The notes under the pieces: generated by a model
What the model was told of the DNA's origin: nothing
What the model saw: only the letters and a program-made list of their open reading frames with translations
The model's database searches: none
Shown here: in pieces, positions 11,679-23,394 of the stretch
How positions within the stretch are numbered: the first letter of the stretch is position 1
Layout: every line of letters begins with the position of its first letter
Made by a program: the position numbers and the translations under genes
NCBI GenBank assembly: GCA_003996215.1
Contig: QJPP01000821.1
Span: 248,001-312,000 of the forward strand
From: Jaltomata sinuosa
Lineage: Eukaryota > Streptophyta > Magnoliopsida > Solanales > Solanaceae
Direction of reading: 5' to 3'
Length of the DNA: 64,000 bases

Positions 11679-13183
11679 TGATACGCCCAAATTACAACTC
11701 CAATTACGAAGCGTAAGTGGTCGCTGTAAAATATAGAACCCAACTAAGGTTGGGGTCGATCCCACAGGGAATAAGGTGCAAATCAAGTCGTTAGTGACTT
11801 AGTTGACTAGTAATCTATAGTTTCCAGTAATTTGGGGGGGGGGGGTTGTGTGATCAATATTTGAACAAAGCAAATAATAATTTACGAATTTCAACAAGTA
11901 ATAATCAATATGAGAATGAACTGGGGAAGTGTTCACCATGGCGTCGTAACAATTTCGACTCAAAGCTTAACCGGGTTCTTTCTATATGTATATCACGATG
12001 TGATTGAATTAATGGTATCATCTAAACGTTTCTCAACCAAATAGACGAATTTCCTTTTCAATTCTCTCGAACTTGAAAAGGTGAACTTTCTTATTTCGAT
12101 CCTAAACATCAAGTAGATTAATCTAGTTACAGCATTAATCATAAGACGAGAGTTGGTAGTCTCGAATCCTCGTAGTTAATCAAATTTCTCAGTTTTAATC
12201 TCTTTGCTCAAGCAAATTAAACCTAGGCATGTCCTAATGTTTGCAACCACTAAAAAACATTAATAATGAATGATTAACCACGTGACAACATATATATTGA
12301 ACCCAACGCTACCCGGAATCTACGTTGTTACTCTTGCCATGGATCCCACAACCCTAGTTGTAGGGAGTTTAGCCACTCATGCTAGAAAAGCAAAGTAAAG
12401 AAATACTAGTATTCATATGACAAGAAGGAATTCTTACAATAGAAAAGTAGTTCTTACAATAGAAAAGTAGTACTTTACTTTGATCTTCGTAAAATCCCAG
12501 CACCAATGGTGAATATCCCAAGAACAATGGAAGAAAAGGAAGAAAAACGAGTTTGTCTCGTGTTTTCTCCTCTCAAAACTCGTTCCAAACGTCTCACAAA
12601 ATATTAGTTAATGAATAATAAAATAACCCTACCACTGGGTATTTATAGCAGTCCAGAAAATAAAGTCCAAAAATAGAATTTTTAGAATCCCGCTTCGCGT
12701 TGACGGGTCGCCTGACGGACCGTCATGCATGTGACGGGCCATCACTTGAGCCGTCAAAGCTAAACAGTGAGCTCCCAGGCAATTTTTCTGGTAAGTCGTC
12801 GGGCCTATGACGACTTGCTGGTAAATTCTGGTAAGTCGTCCGCCCAGTGACGACTTACAATGTTTTTTTTCTGTTTTATCTTGGTGGCATGGGTGACGGT
12901 CTGTCAGGCCAGTGAAGGGCCGTCAGATGGGCCGTCACTCCTAGGCAGTGCTCGATGAATTATTGTCTCGTCCTGACGGCCAGTCCCAGGTGTGACGGTC
13001 CGTCATGCCAGCCGTCAGGCTTAACCAGTTGAGGTTTTTGAACCATTTTTCTTCTGTTTCCATCTCTAGCTCCATTTCCTGCAAATATAACAATAAAACA
13101 TCAAAAACCACAAAAGTTGCTTGAAAACTCCCGAGTATTCTTAGTTAAAGGCGTCAAATGTGCCGTAGAATCCCGGCGCATCA
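11679..13183 (-). repeat. Element C 3' LTR
   Basis: In plus orientation it starts TGATACGCCCAAATT and ends CCCGGCGCATCA. It carries a block of GACGGNCCGTC-like words (12700-13015) and two copies of a roughly 40-bp unit containing GTAAGTCGTC...GACGACTTGC. A 22-bp tandem duplication near 12430-12470 is absent from the sister LTR. Confidence 0.9.
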
Positions 13184-14639
13184 ACACCCTCAACTTAAAA
13201 CGTTCGCTTGTCCTCAAGCAACATGACAACAAAAACAAAATGACGACTCAACTAATAATACCAACACATATCTCTAGCAAATCATGGCCACTCAACAGTT
13301 TATTAAATTTAAATCATGCCCCCCCGGTAGTACACAAATGTATGAAACGCTAACTTGCAAGGATCTAAGCATGTCATTCCGATATGATAGAATATTCTAC
13401 ATACACACACAACAGCTATCCCAACAGTCAATAGATGATACAGAAATCTCGGTGCCCTCACTACAAAGAAGTCCCACACACAAGATTTGGGACTCACACT
13501 CACAAACGATTTCAAACAATGCACATGTGATGCCATAAGCTTGCCCTTGCTATTCTATTTTAGTTTTTCAGAAAGCCGCTCAGGATCACTAAAGGACTTG
13601 TTTTGGCTTGTAATGAGGCTTCGGGTGCAGGTAGGATACGTTTGGGGAATAGTGACTAAACCCTCCTTGGAATCACTGACCTACTATTTCCACTTAACTT
13701 TACTTCGTCCATCCTTATTCACCTTTTTATTCCCTTCTTTCTAGCTACAGGTGCGGCCTCTTTCTTTTGACAATTCTTTTTTTCTTTTTCTTTTTTTCTT
13801 TTTTTCTCTTTTTCGTTTCTTTTTCTTTCTTTTCTTAGGCACACACCCAAAATTTTCATTCTATCCACAACCAATCTTATCCATCCTATTTTTCTTATCA
13901 TTTACCTCTATAGTAGCCACCTTCAACTTAGGATGATTGCCTGAGTTGAGGTGCACGATGTCCAAGGAAGGACCAGGGCCAAAATAGGGATTCAAAGTTA
14001 AAAAGAAACGGTGACAGGTTATTGAAAGAATAGGGTCAATTATGTCTCAAACAGGGATCAAAGGGATTATTTGCATTTGGACGGTCTTATAGGCTAAGTG
14101 GACTGCACACAAAAAGGGCATGTGATCCTTTCCTAAGCAACCAACTTCAAGCTTAACAAAATTGACCGGGCAAGTTCTAGATGCATGCACAGAGTAAGAG
14201 TTTATAATAATAAGCTCACACACACGTGGAACCAAGAAACCATACCACTACCAACTATCAAAACATCAGCTCGGCTTAAGCATAATTATTACAATCACAA
14301 CCACACAATGACATTCAAGGATCCAGAACAGTCAATCGTTTCAAACATAAGTACAAAATCAACTTTTTCAGAGGGGGCTTCTTTTAGTTCAACTTTTAAA
14401 AATCCATGCTTGCTATAGACATCACAACACAACCAAAATTTAAACGACAACCTAAACATGCTGGTTCTACTAGATAGCACACCGAAGGAAAAAGAAACAC
14501 GGCAACAAAAACCCTCGGTGGTGAAAGACTCACAGGTACCCCAACAACACCCTCAACTTAGACTCATGCATTGTCCCTAATGCATATATGTGAATGCTAA
14601 AACTGTGAGAGAAAGGAATACCTATGAAGCCCATAGGAC
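13184..14639 (-). other. Non-coding 3' region of element C
   Basis: No supported ORF. It contains a pyrimidine-rich run (about 13765-13840, purine-rich on the element's own strand). A GTTGAGGGTGT tract immediately before the 3' LTR is the likely polypurine tract. This is where RT and integrase would be in a complete element. Confidence 0.6.
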
Positions 14640-15540
14640 TCAGAGTCTAGCATGATGTTGGAGACCACCAGGGTCTCCAAAGCAGGAGCAATCACTGGAA
14701 TAGGTGCAAGCGACATCATCCTGTTGAGCTCCAACTTTCTCTTTTATCGGCTCCTCAGCTAGTCGAGACAACTTCTTTACTCTTTCTAACTCTTTTTTTT
14801 TGCTGGTTCTCTTGCGGTGTTTTCTTTTCCTTGATTTGTTCTCACCGCCTTCCTCTATAGGTTTCTCTTCTTGCGATCCCAACACCATTCTCATAACAGC
14901 TACGATTTTAACAAAACCCTTCTCCTCAATATGCACATCCGTAGGGGCTTCATCAATAACATTGATAATCGAGACCACCCTCATGTCTCTTGGTGGCTTC
15001 ATCAATTTACACACATCAAACTTGACCAATTCATTGTTTAATCTGAATGTTAGTTCGTTTCTTTCCATGTTGACCAACACTCTTGCAGTGGCTAACAATG
15101 GTCGTCCCAAGATTATGGGAACTTTAAAGTCCACTTCGCAATCTAAAATTACAAAGTCAGCTGGGAATATAAACTTACCAACCTTTACCAGCACATCAGA
15201 CAATATTCCCACCGGTCGCTTTACTGAACGGTCAGCCATTAACACCCTCATGTTAGTTGGTTTGGGAGCTCCCAAACTAAATTATTTATAGACTGCTAGT
15301 GGCATCAAGTTGATGCTAGCACCAAGATCACATAAGGCTTTTTCAAAGTTGAATTTCCCAATAGTACAGGGAACAGTAAAAGCACCTGGATCTTCCTTCT
15401 TTTCCACTAACGATCTTGAAGAAATAGCACTGCAGTGGTGGAGGTTATCTTCTGGTTCAAAGCTCACTGACCTCTTCTTGGTAATCAAGTCCTTCATGAA
15501 CTTGGCATATCCGGGCATTTGTTCAAGAGCGTCCACCAGT
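14640..15540 (-). pseudogene. Element C retroviral-type aspartic protease and basic tail
   Basis: The active-site segment is ALCDLGASINLMPL (catalytic Asp in DLGAS), followed after a stop near 15282 by ADRSVKRPVG, FIFPADFVILD and IILGRPLLAT, the usual order for Athila/Tat-type proteases. The frame then runs on into a very basic segment (KSRKRKHRKRTSKKKELERVKK) and ends at 14640 without any RT. The protease would cleave the gag precursor. A frameshift near 15540 separates it from gag. The basic tail could bind nucleic acid or act as a nuclear signal; that is inference. Confidence 0.75.
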
Positions 15541-17274
15541 GGGATGTTACTGATATCTGCTTGAGCATGGTCATGAAATTTAGGAACTTGCTATCTTCCA
15601 CTTTCTTCTTCAACCGTTGTGGGAAAGGAGGCGGTGGCCGAGGCATCATAGTTGGAAAGTTTTCAACTTCCTTGCTTTTATCCGTGAGCACTTGAGTAGC
15701 ATCCTCTACCATATTTTCATCCGCAACATCACCTTTCTGAGTCTGAATTACCGGATGTGATTCCGATAATATTTTACCGCTTCTCATAGTGATCGCCATA
15801 CAACTCCCGTCATTCCTCGGGTTTTGAATGGTGTCACTCGGCAAGGTACCTGTCTTCCTTTGATTTAGAGACGTCGAGATTTGACTCACTTGCTGCTCTA
15901 ATTGCTTGATCAAGGTGGAATGTGAATCCACTACCTGGCTTATTGCTGATAATTCAGTCCTCATCTCCTTTACCCCGGAGTCAGTAGATTCCACCTTCAA
16001 CAACATCTTCACCATCATATTCTCTAGTTTAGATGTCCCTGACTCATTGCTAGCTTTTTCACAATTCCCAGGTGGTATGTATAATCCACCTCTATCGTCT
16101 TTGTTCCTCCAATCACCTTGTTCTCGACTCTTATAACCCGGCTTTTCATAGTAATTATTCCGACCTTGGTTTCCTTGGCCATAAGCCTGGAAACCACCCA
16201 AATAATTTTCCTCCTCATCAGACCCAGACTCTGTTGCTCTACTTTGGGAACCCACAGCTTTCACTTTCTGAATACCTCCTGACAACAAATGCTTTGTCAG
16301 TAGGTCCATTTGAGTTTTCAGATGGGCCATATCTTGGTCCCGCTCTTCCTCCTTCATGTGCTGCTCTGTTGACATACCAACTGCATAAGTGCTAGCCGCT
16401 ACCTCTGTATCCCATGTATGCCAGGCCCTGTTGGTTTTGGTGAGCCGGTCCAAAATAGTTGTGGCATCGATAAAGGTAAGACCCATAAATGCTCCACCTG
16501 CTGCATTATCCAGCGTCGTCTTGGTAGCCAAATTAAGCGCCCTGTAGAATGTCTGCATTAGAAAATTTTTGGTCAACTGATGGTTCGGGCATTGTGTCAG
16601 CTTCTTCTTGAACCGCAACCAAGTCTCATGTAAAGCCTCATGAGGTTGTTGTCTGAAGTTGCTAATTTCATCCCTCAACTATATCATCCTGGAGGGAGGA
16701 AAGAACCTTTCTAGGAAAGCTCCTTTCAACTCTCCCCAGGTTGTCATAGAGTCGGGGGTTAGCTCTGTCAACCATAATGCTGCCTCATCAAACAGAGACA
16801 ATGGAAATAACCTGATCCTGATCGTTGTCTGACTTACTCCATAACATTTGAACGACTTGCAGATACCCATAAAATTTATCAGGTGTCGGTTTGGTCATCA
16901 CCAGCAACACCACAGAACAGTCCCTTTAAGTTCAACAACTGGAGCATTGTGCTAGTAATATTGAACTTGGCCCCAGGCGATAGCGGAGGAAGAACAATGG
17001 CGCCCGTAGCACTAACTCTGTCTAATGCAATATCATCCTCTATATCCTCAACATTCAAGTGATGCTGAGCCTGTTGAGCCTGTTGTTCTGCAGCGAGCCT
17101 TGCTGCCTCCTGTTGTTGTACATTCATGGTTTGCCTTAGCGTTCTTGCGAGCTCGGGGTCGTAGGGTAATATTGGTTCACCCGAGCGTCGGGTACTTGGC
17201 AGCACAACTCTGTACCCTGTACAAAACAAAAACAACAAATAAAAGTAAAAGCAGGAAATATGACTAAGAGTCAA
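15494..17274 (-). pseudogene. Element C gag
   Basis: The N-terminal part (17274-16879) has PILPYDPELARTLRQ and a Gln/Ala-rich stretch, then VLPPLSPGAKFNITSTMLQLL. After a frameshift near 16875 the Retrotrans_gag domain follows (IRIRLFPLSLFDEAALWL, TTWGELKGAFLERFFP, HETWLRFKKKLTQCP). A stop sits at 16679-16681. The C-terminal third contains a predicted coiled coil (VDSHSTLIKQLEQQVSQI) and no obvious CCHC knuckle. The LPPL...TMLQLL block is also readable in element F (36732-37150), so C and F belong to related families. Confidence 0.8.
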
Positions 17275-17305
17275 ATAAACACACCAGATTTAATAAAAAA
17301 CCGTA

Positions 17306-17324
17306 TTCCCCGGCAACGGCGCCA
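17306..17324 (-). other. Primer binding site of element C
   Basis: On the minus strand TGGCGCCGTTGCCGGGGAA, five bases from the 5' LTR. It is complementary to the 3' end of plant tRNA-Asp by established usage for Athila/Tat-type elements. Confidence 0.8.
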
Positions 17325-17329
17325 AAATT

Positions 17330-18862
17330 TGATACGCCCAAATTACAACTTCAATTACGAAGCATAAGCAGTCGCTGTCAAATATAGAACCCAACTAAGG
17401 TTGGGGTCGATGCCACAGGGAATAAGGTGCAAATCAAGTCATTAGTGACTTAGTTGACTAGTAATCGATAGTTTCCGGTAATTTAGGGGGGGTTTGTGTG
17501 ATCAATATTTGAACAAAGAAAATAATAATTTACGAATTTCAACGAGTAATAATCAATATGAGAATGAACTAGGGAAGTGTTGACCATGGCATCATAACAA
17601 TTTCGACTCAAAGCTTAACCGGGTTCTTTCTATATGTATATCACGATGTGATTGAATTAATGGTATCATCTAAACGTTTCTCAACCAAATAGACGAATTT
17701 CCTTTTCAATTCTCTCGAACTTGAAAAGGTGAACTTTCTTATTTCGATCCTAAACATCAAGTAGATTAATCTAGTTACAACATTAATCATAAGACGAGAG
17801 TTGGTAGTCTCGAATCCTCGTAGTTAATCAAATTTCCTGGTTTTAATCTCTTTGCTCAATCAAATTAAACCTAGGCATGTCCTAATGTTTGCAACTACTA
17901 GAAAACATTAATAATGAATGATTAACCACGTGACAACATATATATTGAACCCAACGCTACCCGGAATCTACGTTGTTACTCTTTTCATGGATCCCACAAC
18001 CCTAGTTATAGGGAGTTTAGCCACTCATGCTAGCAAAGCGAAGTAAAGAAATACTAGTATTCATATGACAAGAAGGAATTCTTACAATAGAAAAGTAGTA
18101 CTTTACTTTGATCTTCGTAAAATCCCAGCACCAATGGTGAAAATCCCAAGAACAATGGAAGAAAAGGAAGAAAAAAGAGTTTGTGTCATGTTTTCTCCTC
18201 TCAAAACTCATTCCAAACGTCTCACAAAATATTAGTTAATGAATAATAAAATAACCCTAACACTGGGTATTTATAGCAGTCCAGGAAATAAAGTCCAAAA
18301 ATAGAATTTTTGGAATCCCGCTTTGCGTTGACGGGTCGCCTGACGGACCTTCATGCATGTGACGGGCCGTCACTTGAGCCGTCACAGCTAAACAGTGAGC
18401 TCCCAGGCAATTTTTCTGGTAAGTCATCGGGCCTGTGACGACTTGATGGTAAATTCTGGTAAGTCGTCGGGCCTGTGATGACTTGCTGGTAAATTCTGGT
18501 AAGTCGTCCTCCTAGTGACGACTTACAATATTTTTTTCTATTTTATCTTGGTGGCATAGGTGACGGTTTGTCAGGCCAGTGATGGGCCATCAGATGGGCC
18601 GTCACTCCTAGGCAGTCCTCGATGAATTGTTGTCTCGTCCTGACGGCCTGGCTGACGGCCAGTCACAGGTGTGACGGTCCGTCATGCCAGCCGTCAGGCT
18701 TAACCAGTTGAGGTTTTTGAACCATTTTTCTTCTGTTTCCATCTCTAGCTCCATTTCCTGCAAATATAACAATAAAACATCAAAAACCACAAAAGTTGCT
18801 TGAAAACTCTCGAGTATTCTTAGTTATAGGCGTCAAATATGCCGTAGAATCCCGGCGTATCA
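17330..18862 (-). repeat. Element C 5' LTR
   Basis: Pairs with 11679-13183. The GACGGNCCGTC-word block lies at 18330-18700. The GTAAGTCGTC/GACGACTTGC unit is present in three copies here against two in the sister LTR. On the minus strand, about 100 bases from the LTR start, there is a T-rich tract ending ATTTGCAG before GAAATGG, which looks like a splice acceptor. Confidence 0.9.
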
Positions 18863-18867
18863 GCCAA

Positions 18868-19500
18868 ATACAAAAAACCACTTGTTCCAACAACCCCTCC
18901 CTTAGCCCCACAAAATCCTCAACCAATTTTCTATACTCAACCCATTTACCAAGCTCCACAACCAAATATGTAGCCCATCAACCAAGCTCCTCCCCAAAAT
19001 TTCCAAGTATATCAAAAGGCTCCCGAGAACCAGAACAATCATCAGGTTCCTCCTCCTGCTAATACCTATCTCCCTCGTCCGAATCTAGAAAAGAAAGTTC
19101 CTCAAACTTTTACCCAACTTTCTGAAACTAGAACCCAGTTGTACGAGAGATTGAAAGCCGCTGGATTTATTCAGCCCATTTCATATAAACCAGGCAACAC
19201 CGATTCTCGTTTCTTTAAAGTCGATTAGCATTGTGCTTACCACTCCGGAGGTGCCGGACACAGTACTGAAGATTGCATTAACATGAGGCATAAGATTCAG
19301 GACTTGATTGATCAAAGGGTGGCCACTTTGCAAATAGCGCCACAAAATGTTAACAACAACCCACTTCCAAATCACGGAGGAGCCGCTGTGAATATGATTG
19401 AGATAGAATAAGAGTGGGTCGTGAGCAAGTCCATAGTGCCAGCTGGTCCTAGAAAGCTAGAAGAGTTGGGGAAGTCTATGGCCGCCTTGAGCATTGCATA
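18868..19500 (+). pseudogene. Element B gag, downstream part with zinc knuckle
   Basis: It resumes the gag frame after the GCCAA duplication. A Pro/Gln-rich linker leads to a segment FTQLSETRTQLYERLKAAGFIQ and the knuckle CAYHSGGAGHSTEDC. Stops at 18971-18973, 19226-19228, 19409-19411 and about 19498 break it. The tail reads into the protease region in the same order as known Tat/Ogre polyproteins. Confidence 0.75.
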
Positions 19501-19573
19501 AAAGTTGCAATTCCTTGTGTTGGCAGCACCTCAGCAAGCTTTCTCTTTGATACCAGCATAGAAAGAGTTCATA

Positions 19574-20870
19574 GTGGAGTCTGTCTCCGCCCATGGTATG
19601 ACAAGATTGAGAAGATGTTATGTCCCTGATGACTTGGAAAATGATACCTACAAAAAGGATCTGCAGAAGAGACCAATCACTGAAGGTGAAGGGAAAGAAT
19701 TCTGGAGAAGAATGCAGTCAAAAGAATACTCCATTGTGAAACATTTGGAGAAGACCCCCGCCCAGATTTCTATTTGGGCGTTACTCATGAGTTCCCAGTA
19801 CCACAGACAGGCATTGCTCAGAGTTCTGAATGAAGCTTATGTATCGACAGGTACTAGTGTAGAGAATCTGACCGCCATTGTAAGCCAAGTCCTGTAGGGT
19901 CATCACATCTGCTTTAACGATGATGAATTGCCTTTTGAAGGCATGATACACAATAAAGCTCTACATGTCACTATCAAAAGTCAAGAGAAGATCGTGAACA
20001 GGGTATTGATCGATGATGGATCAGGGCTGAACATCTATCCGTTGTCCAAACTGACCCAGTTGGAATATGATCTAGGAAAGATTCGCCAGAGCAGGGTTAA
20101 TGTAAGAGCTTTTGACGGAGGTCAAAGTGACACTATCGGAGAAGTTAACCTGTACATCCAAATGGGACCCGCCGAGTTTCGTACTGAATTCTAAGTCATG
20201 GATATCACCACCAGCTACAACTTGCTCTTGGGAAGGCCATGGATTCACGAAGCCAGAGTTGTACCATCAAATTTGCACCAGATGGTGAAGTTCATTTGGG
20301 AAGAACATGAGGTGGTGATCCACGGAGAAGGAAGTCACTTGAGTCGTCCTAATGTTTATGTCCCTGTGATTGAGGAAGCCCCGAGGGGAAGCAATTTCTA
20401 CACCGTAGAGATCGTCAATGCCACTAGAGAAGATCTTACTCCTAAAATTCCCATGCAACCCATCTATAAAATGCTTACAACCACGATGCTAAGGAGTGGG
20501 TAAGAGCCAGGTTCTGGGCTGGGAAAGAATTCTGATAGTATGACAGAGCCTTTAAGCATCCCTAGACAGTTGACCAAGCATGGACTAGCGTATGTGTCCC
20601 AAGAGGACAAGGCGAGAGTCGAAGAAAAGAAGCAGTCAGGACTGCCTAAGCCACTCCCTCACTTATATCAGTCATTCCCGGTTCATACTGGTCCCGTAAG
20701 CGACGGGTTAGAGGAAAGAATAAGGGAGATGTTTGAGGAATGAGATGCCATAACAGATAAAATCCCTGAAGCCTCCATGATCAAGGACACCGGACCAAGA
20801 AAAAAGTTGCAGAACTGGGTCGTAACTCCCATCGTGACACTCCAGTCGGCTGGGTAGACAAAGATTCTAT
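19574..20870 (+). pseudogene. Element B protease region with G-patch-like motif
   Basis: The aspartic protease is recognised by VLIDDGSGLNIYPLSKL (19990-20070; Asp-Asp-Gly at the active site), then VRAFDGG, IGEVNL and LLLGRPWIHEA. Further on, MLRSG, a stop, then EPGSGLGKN resembles the G-patch-like motif of Ogre/Tat proteins. Stops at 19895-19897, 20192-20194, 20501-20503 and 20741-20743 interrupt it. Upstream (19574-19897) is a gag-protease linker with two helical stretches. It would process the polyprotein but is inactive in this copy. Confidence 0.75.
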
Positions 20871-21129
20871 TTTTTATGAAAAAATCAGTGATGGTCCGGA
20901 TGAGGCTCCACGACCCACCTTTTATGTTTTAATGTTCCTCATACTATTTACTGCTTTCCAAAAGGCATGAACCTACACTAATGTGGGTTGGAGCCATAAG
21001 TTTGTAAATATTTCCGAGTTTCAATGAAACCTCTTTATTTTGAAAAAACATTTACCGTACAAAATTATTTGTGTTTACTTGTTATTGTCTAACCCATTTT
21101 GTTTTGGTTTCAATAATAATAAGTTAAAA
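20871..21129 (+). other. AT-rich gap between protease and pre-RT, possible element intron
   Basis: Translation breaks down here. Ogre elements are known to carry an intron between protease and RT, and this stretch lies in that position. Splice sites were not proven. Confidence 0.35.
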
Positions 21130-21609
21130 CCTACCACTTTCATGTCATGTCGAGAGCTTAACGAACAAACCAAGCTAGACGATGATGATTTTGAAGGGTA
21201 TGTTGAAGAAATCATGGTCCTGGAACAAACAACCGAGAAGTCTAAGAACTTTGAAGACCAGGAAAGGCCCCACCTAAAAGAGTTTGAGGTGTAATCTGGG
21301 AGGCAACGGTCGAGTTAAAGAAATCAACGTTGGTGTTCATTTGTCAAAGGCACAAAAGAAAGAACTTATCAGTCTGCACAAGCCATTCTTTGACTGGTCC
21401 TACAATAATAGGACAAGAATCAGCACAAACAACATCTCCCAAAATTTATTGGCTAAACCAGAATTCAATTCAGAGAATGGACAGTTAATCCTTCCCTCCC
21501 ACGAGACAAAGGAAAGTTTGCACCAAATTGGCAAGGACTGTACATCGTCCAAAAAGTGCTATTTGAAGGAGCTTTGATTTTGTCTGAGATGGATGATCAA
21601 GGGACCTGA
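21130..21609 (+). pseudogene. Element B pol remnant: pre-RT segment joined to post-integrase tail
   Basis: MSCRELNEQTKLDDDDFEGYVEE and GVHLSKAQKKELISLHKPFFDWSYNN are the segment just before RT in Tat/Ogre polyproteins. Within about 30 bases (near 21475-21505) the reading changes, in a different frame, to GKFAPNWQGLYIVQKVL...GALILSEMD and a stop at 21607-21609, which is the tail after integrase. No RT, RNase H or integrase motifs lie between, so roughly 3 kb of pol has been removed. The family assignment of both halves is from recognition; the junction position is approximate. Confidence 0.75.
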
Positions 21610-23304
21610 AGACGACTTCTTTTCCTTCTATTTTATTTCCCTGTAATCGTATTTTCTGATTGTAATCATTTTTATAGCTTAAAATATCCCCATCCTCAAG
21701 TCTACGAACTACGTCTGACCTACATTCTCAAGAATGAGATACGTAGGTGGCCTGTGTCAGCTTCGGTCAACCGCTTAGGAAAATCTATCTTTCCCCTTCC
21801 TATCTTGAACTAAGTTTGACCTGAATTCTCAAGAATGAGATACGTAGGCGGCCTTTGTTGGATTTGGTCACCCCTTTATTTATCTCCAACATTCTCCTAA
21901 TTCGAGTGTGGGAACTACGTTTGACCCGATTTCTGCTTCAACGGGATACGTAGGCGCCACAACAGTTCGGTCATATCACCCAGGAAATGGAAACTGGGTA
22001 GGATTTTTAAGAAAGGAATCTAAAAAATTCAAAAAGGCGAATATTGTCCTCCAAGGAGTTAAAATACAAAATGTGCCGAAGAACAACCGAAATGGATATC
22101 GAGAAAATCTCGTGATCCCTACAGAGTCTCAAGTCCCTTGCCAATGGAGTGAGATTCATCGCATAACCTCTAACTGGGGCAAAGGTTTTGAGGAAGACCT
22201 CCAAGTTTCCACCAGACTTCATTCAAAGTTTGAAAACAAACTCTGAAGAATTCTCCAACACCGAGTGATCAGAGTCTGCTTCAAAGAATCCCAGTCCGAG
22301 GTGGATTGATCCCCAGCTATGACAGATTTTCTAAAATATTTCGAACTCCCCAGCTAGGATGACAAAGGATCTTCAGATTCCGCCAACAGTATGCCAGAAA
22401 TATCAAGGCCTCAAGTAAAGGACATTCATTGAGCTAACACATGACATGACGGGTAGAGAACCTTTCAAACTATCTTTTCTAAATCTTTGTTTTCCAAAGA
22501 ACTTGTTTGAAAAATCCTTACAAACATATTAGTGTTACTCCTTTATATATTGACTTTGTCTTATGTCTACCATGACCCGGGGAGTCGAGGACGATGAGTA
22601 CCCAAGAATGGAAAGCACCCAGAAAAGACAAAGCAAGGAGCAGAAGATCGAAGGAGGTCAACACGGATCAGTTTCACCAAAAATTAACAATTTTTCTGTG
22701 GATGCAGGTTGTCCTAAAAGGTATGTTAGAAATCAGTGAAAGCCCCTCGTTATCCAATGCGTTCAAAGAAATGCAACAAGACCAGATACCCCAAACTTGG
22801 TGATAAAATCCAAATTGGTAGGAAGGAGCCAAAGAGGCAAAGGTCCTTGGAACGGGCAAGTCTTCTTATAGTTCGCAAGAATTACTAAATAGAGAGAGAT
22901 TGGCAGCATCCTCAAGTCCCCAAACGGATCAGGACATCTTGGTCAGCTTCAAAATAGGACACCAAATGAGAGATCGGCGACGTTCTCCGCCAATCCCCAA
23001 CAAGTCAAAAATTATCACGAACAGACGATGTTCAAAAATGGTACTTATGGCTGTCCCCAGAAATGGGCACGACCATTTCATTCACGTTTGCGATAAAAGT
23101 TTTTTTGATTAGCTTCATAAAAATTGTCTTCAAAAAAATTCAAAATTTTTGACTGTGGTCGCTAGTAAAAGCGACGCTGTGTCTACTAATTGTTCGCTTT
23201 GTGTATAGGTACACACAATGGAGTCAACAGGGCAATACAAAAACAAAAGGTGATGTTTGCTGCAACTGCTACGCATGTCATTCCATGATCATCTACATCA
23301 TTAT
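21610..23304 (+). repeat. Element B post-pol region with three ACTACG/CGTAGG cassettes
   Basis: Three imperfect copies of a ~47-base cassette (21702-21752, 21807-21852, 21911-21956) start GAACTAMGT and end GATACGTAGGYG, with CTACG and CGTAG able to pair. Further copies lie at 9827-9874, 30248-30293 and 30430-30474. The rest (22000-23304) is non-coding by eye. Confidence 0.7.
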
Positions 23305-23394
23305 CATATTTGCATGTCAAGAGGAACATGCCAAGAGGGCCATATCATATTTGCATGTCAAGAGGACCATGTCAAGAGAGCCATATCATATTTG
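23305..23394 (+). repeat. 41-bp minisatellite of element B, left part
   Basis: Units start CATATTTGCATGTCAAGAGG and repeat at 41-bp spacing (23305, 23346). The array is split by element D and continues at 27327-27412. Confidence 0.8.

Larger units (their letters stand above)
11679..18862 (-). mobile_element. Element C: gag-protease-only LTR retrotransposon nested in element B gag
   Basis: 7184 bp flanked by a perfect 5-bp target duplication GCCAA (11674-11678 and 18863-18867). The LTRs are 11679-13183 (3') and 17330-18862 (5'); a tRNA-Asp-type primer site lies next to the 5' LTR. On the minus strand it encodes gag and an aspartic protease, then about 1.45 kb of non-coding DNA. There is no RT, RNase H or integrase, so it would need enzymes from another element. 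Coding frames contain one stop and two frameshifts. Confidence 0.9.
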
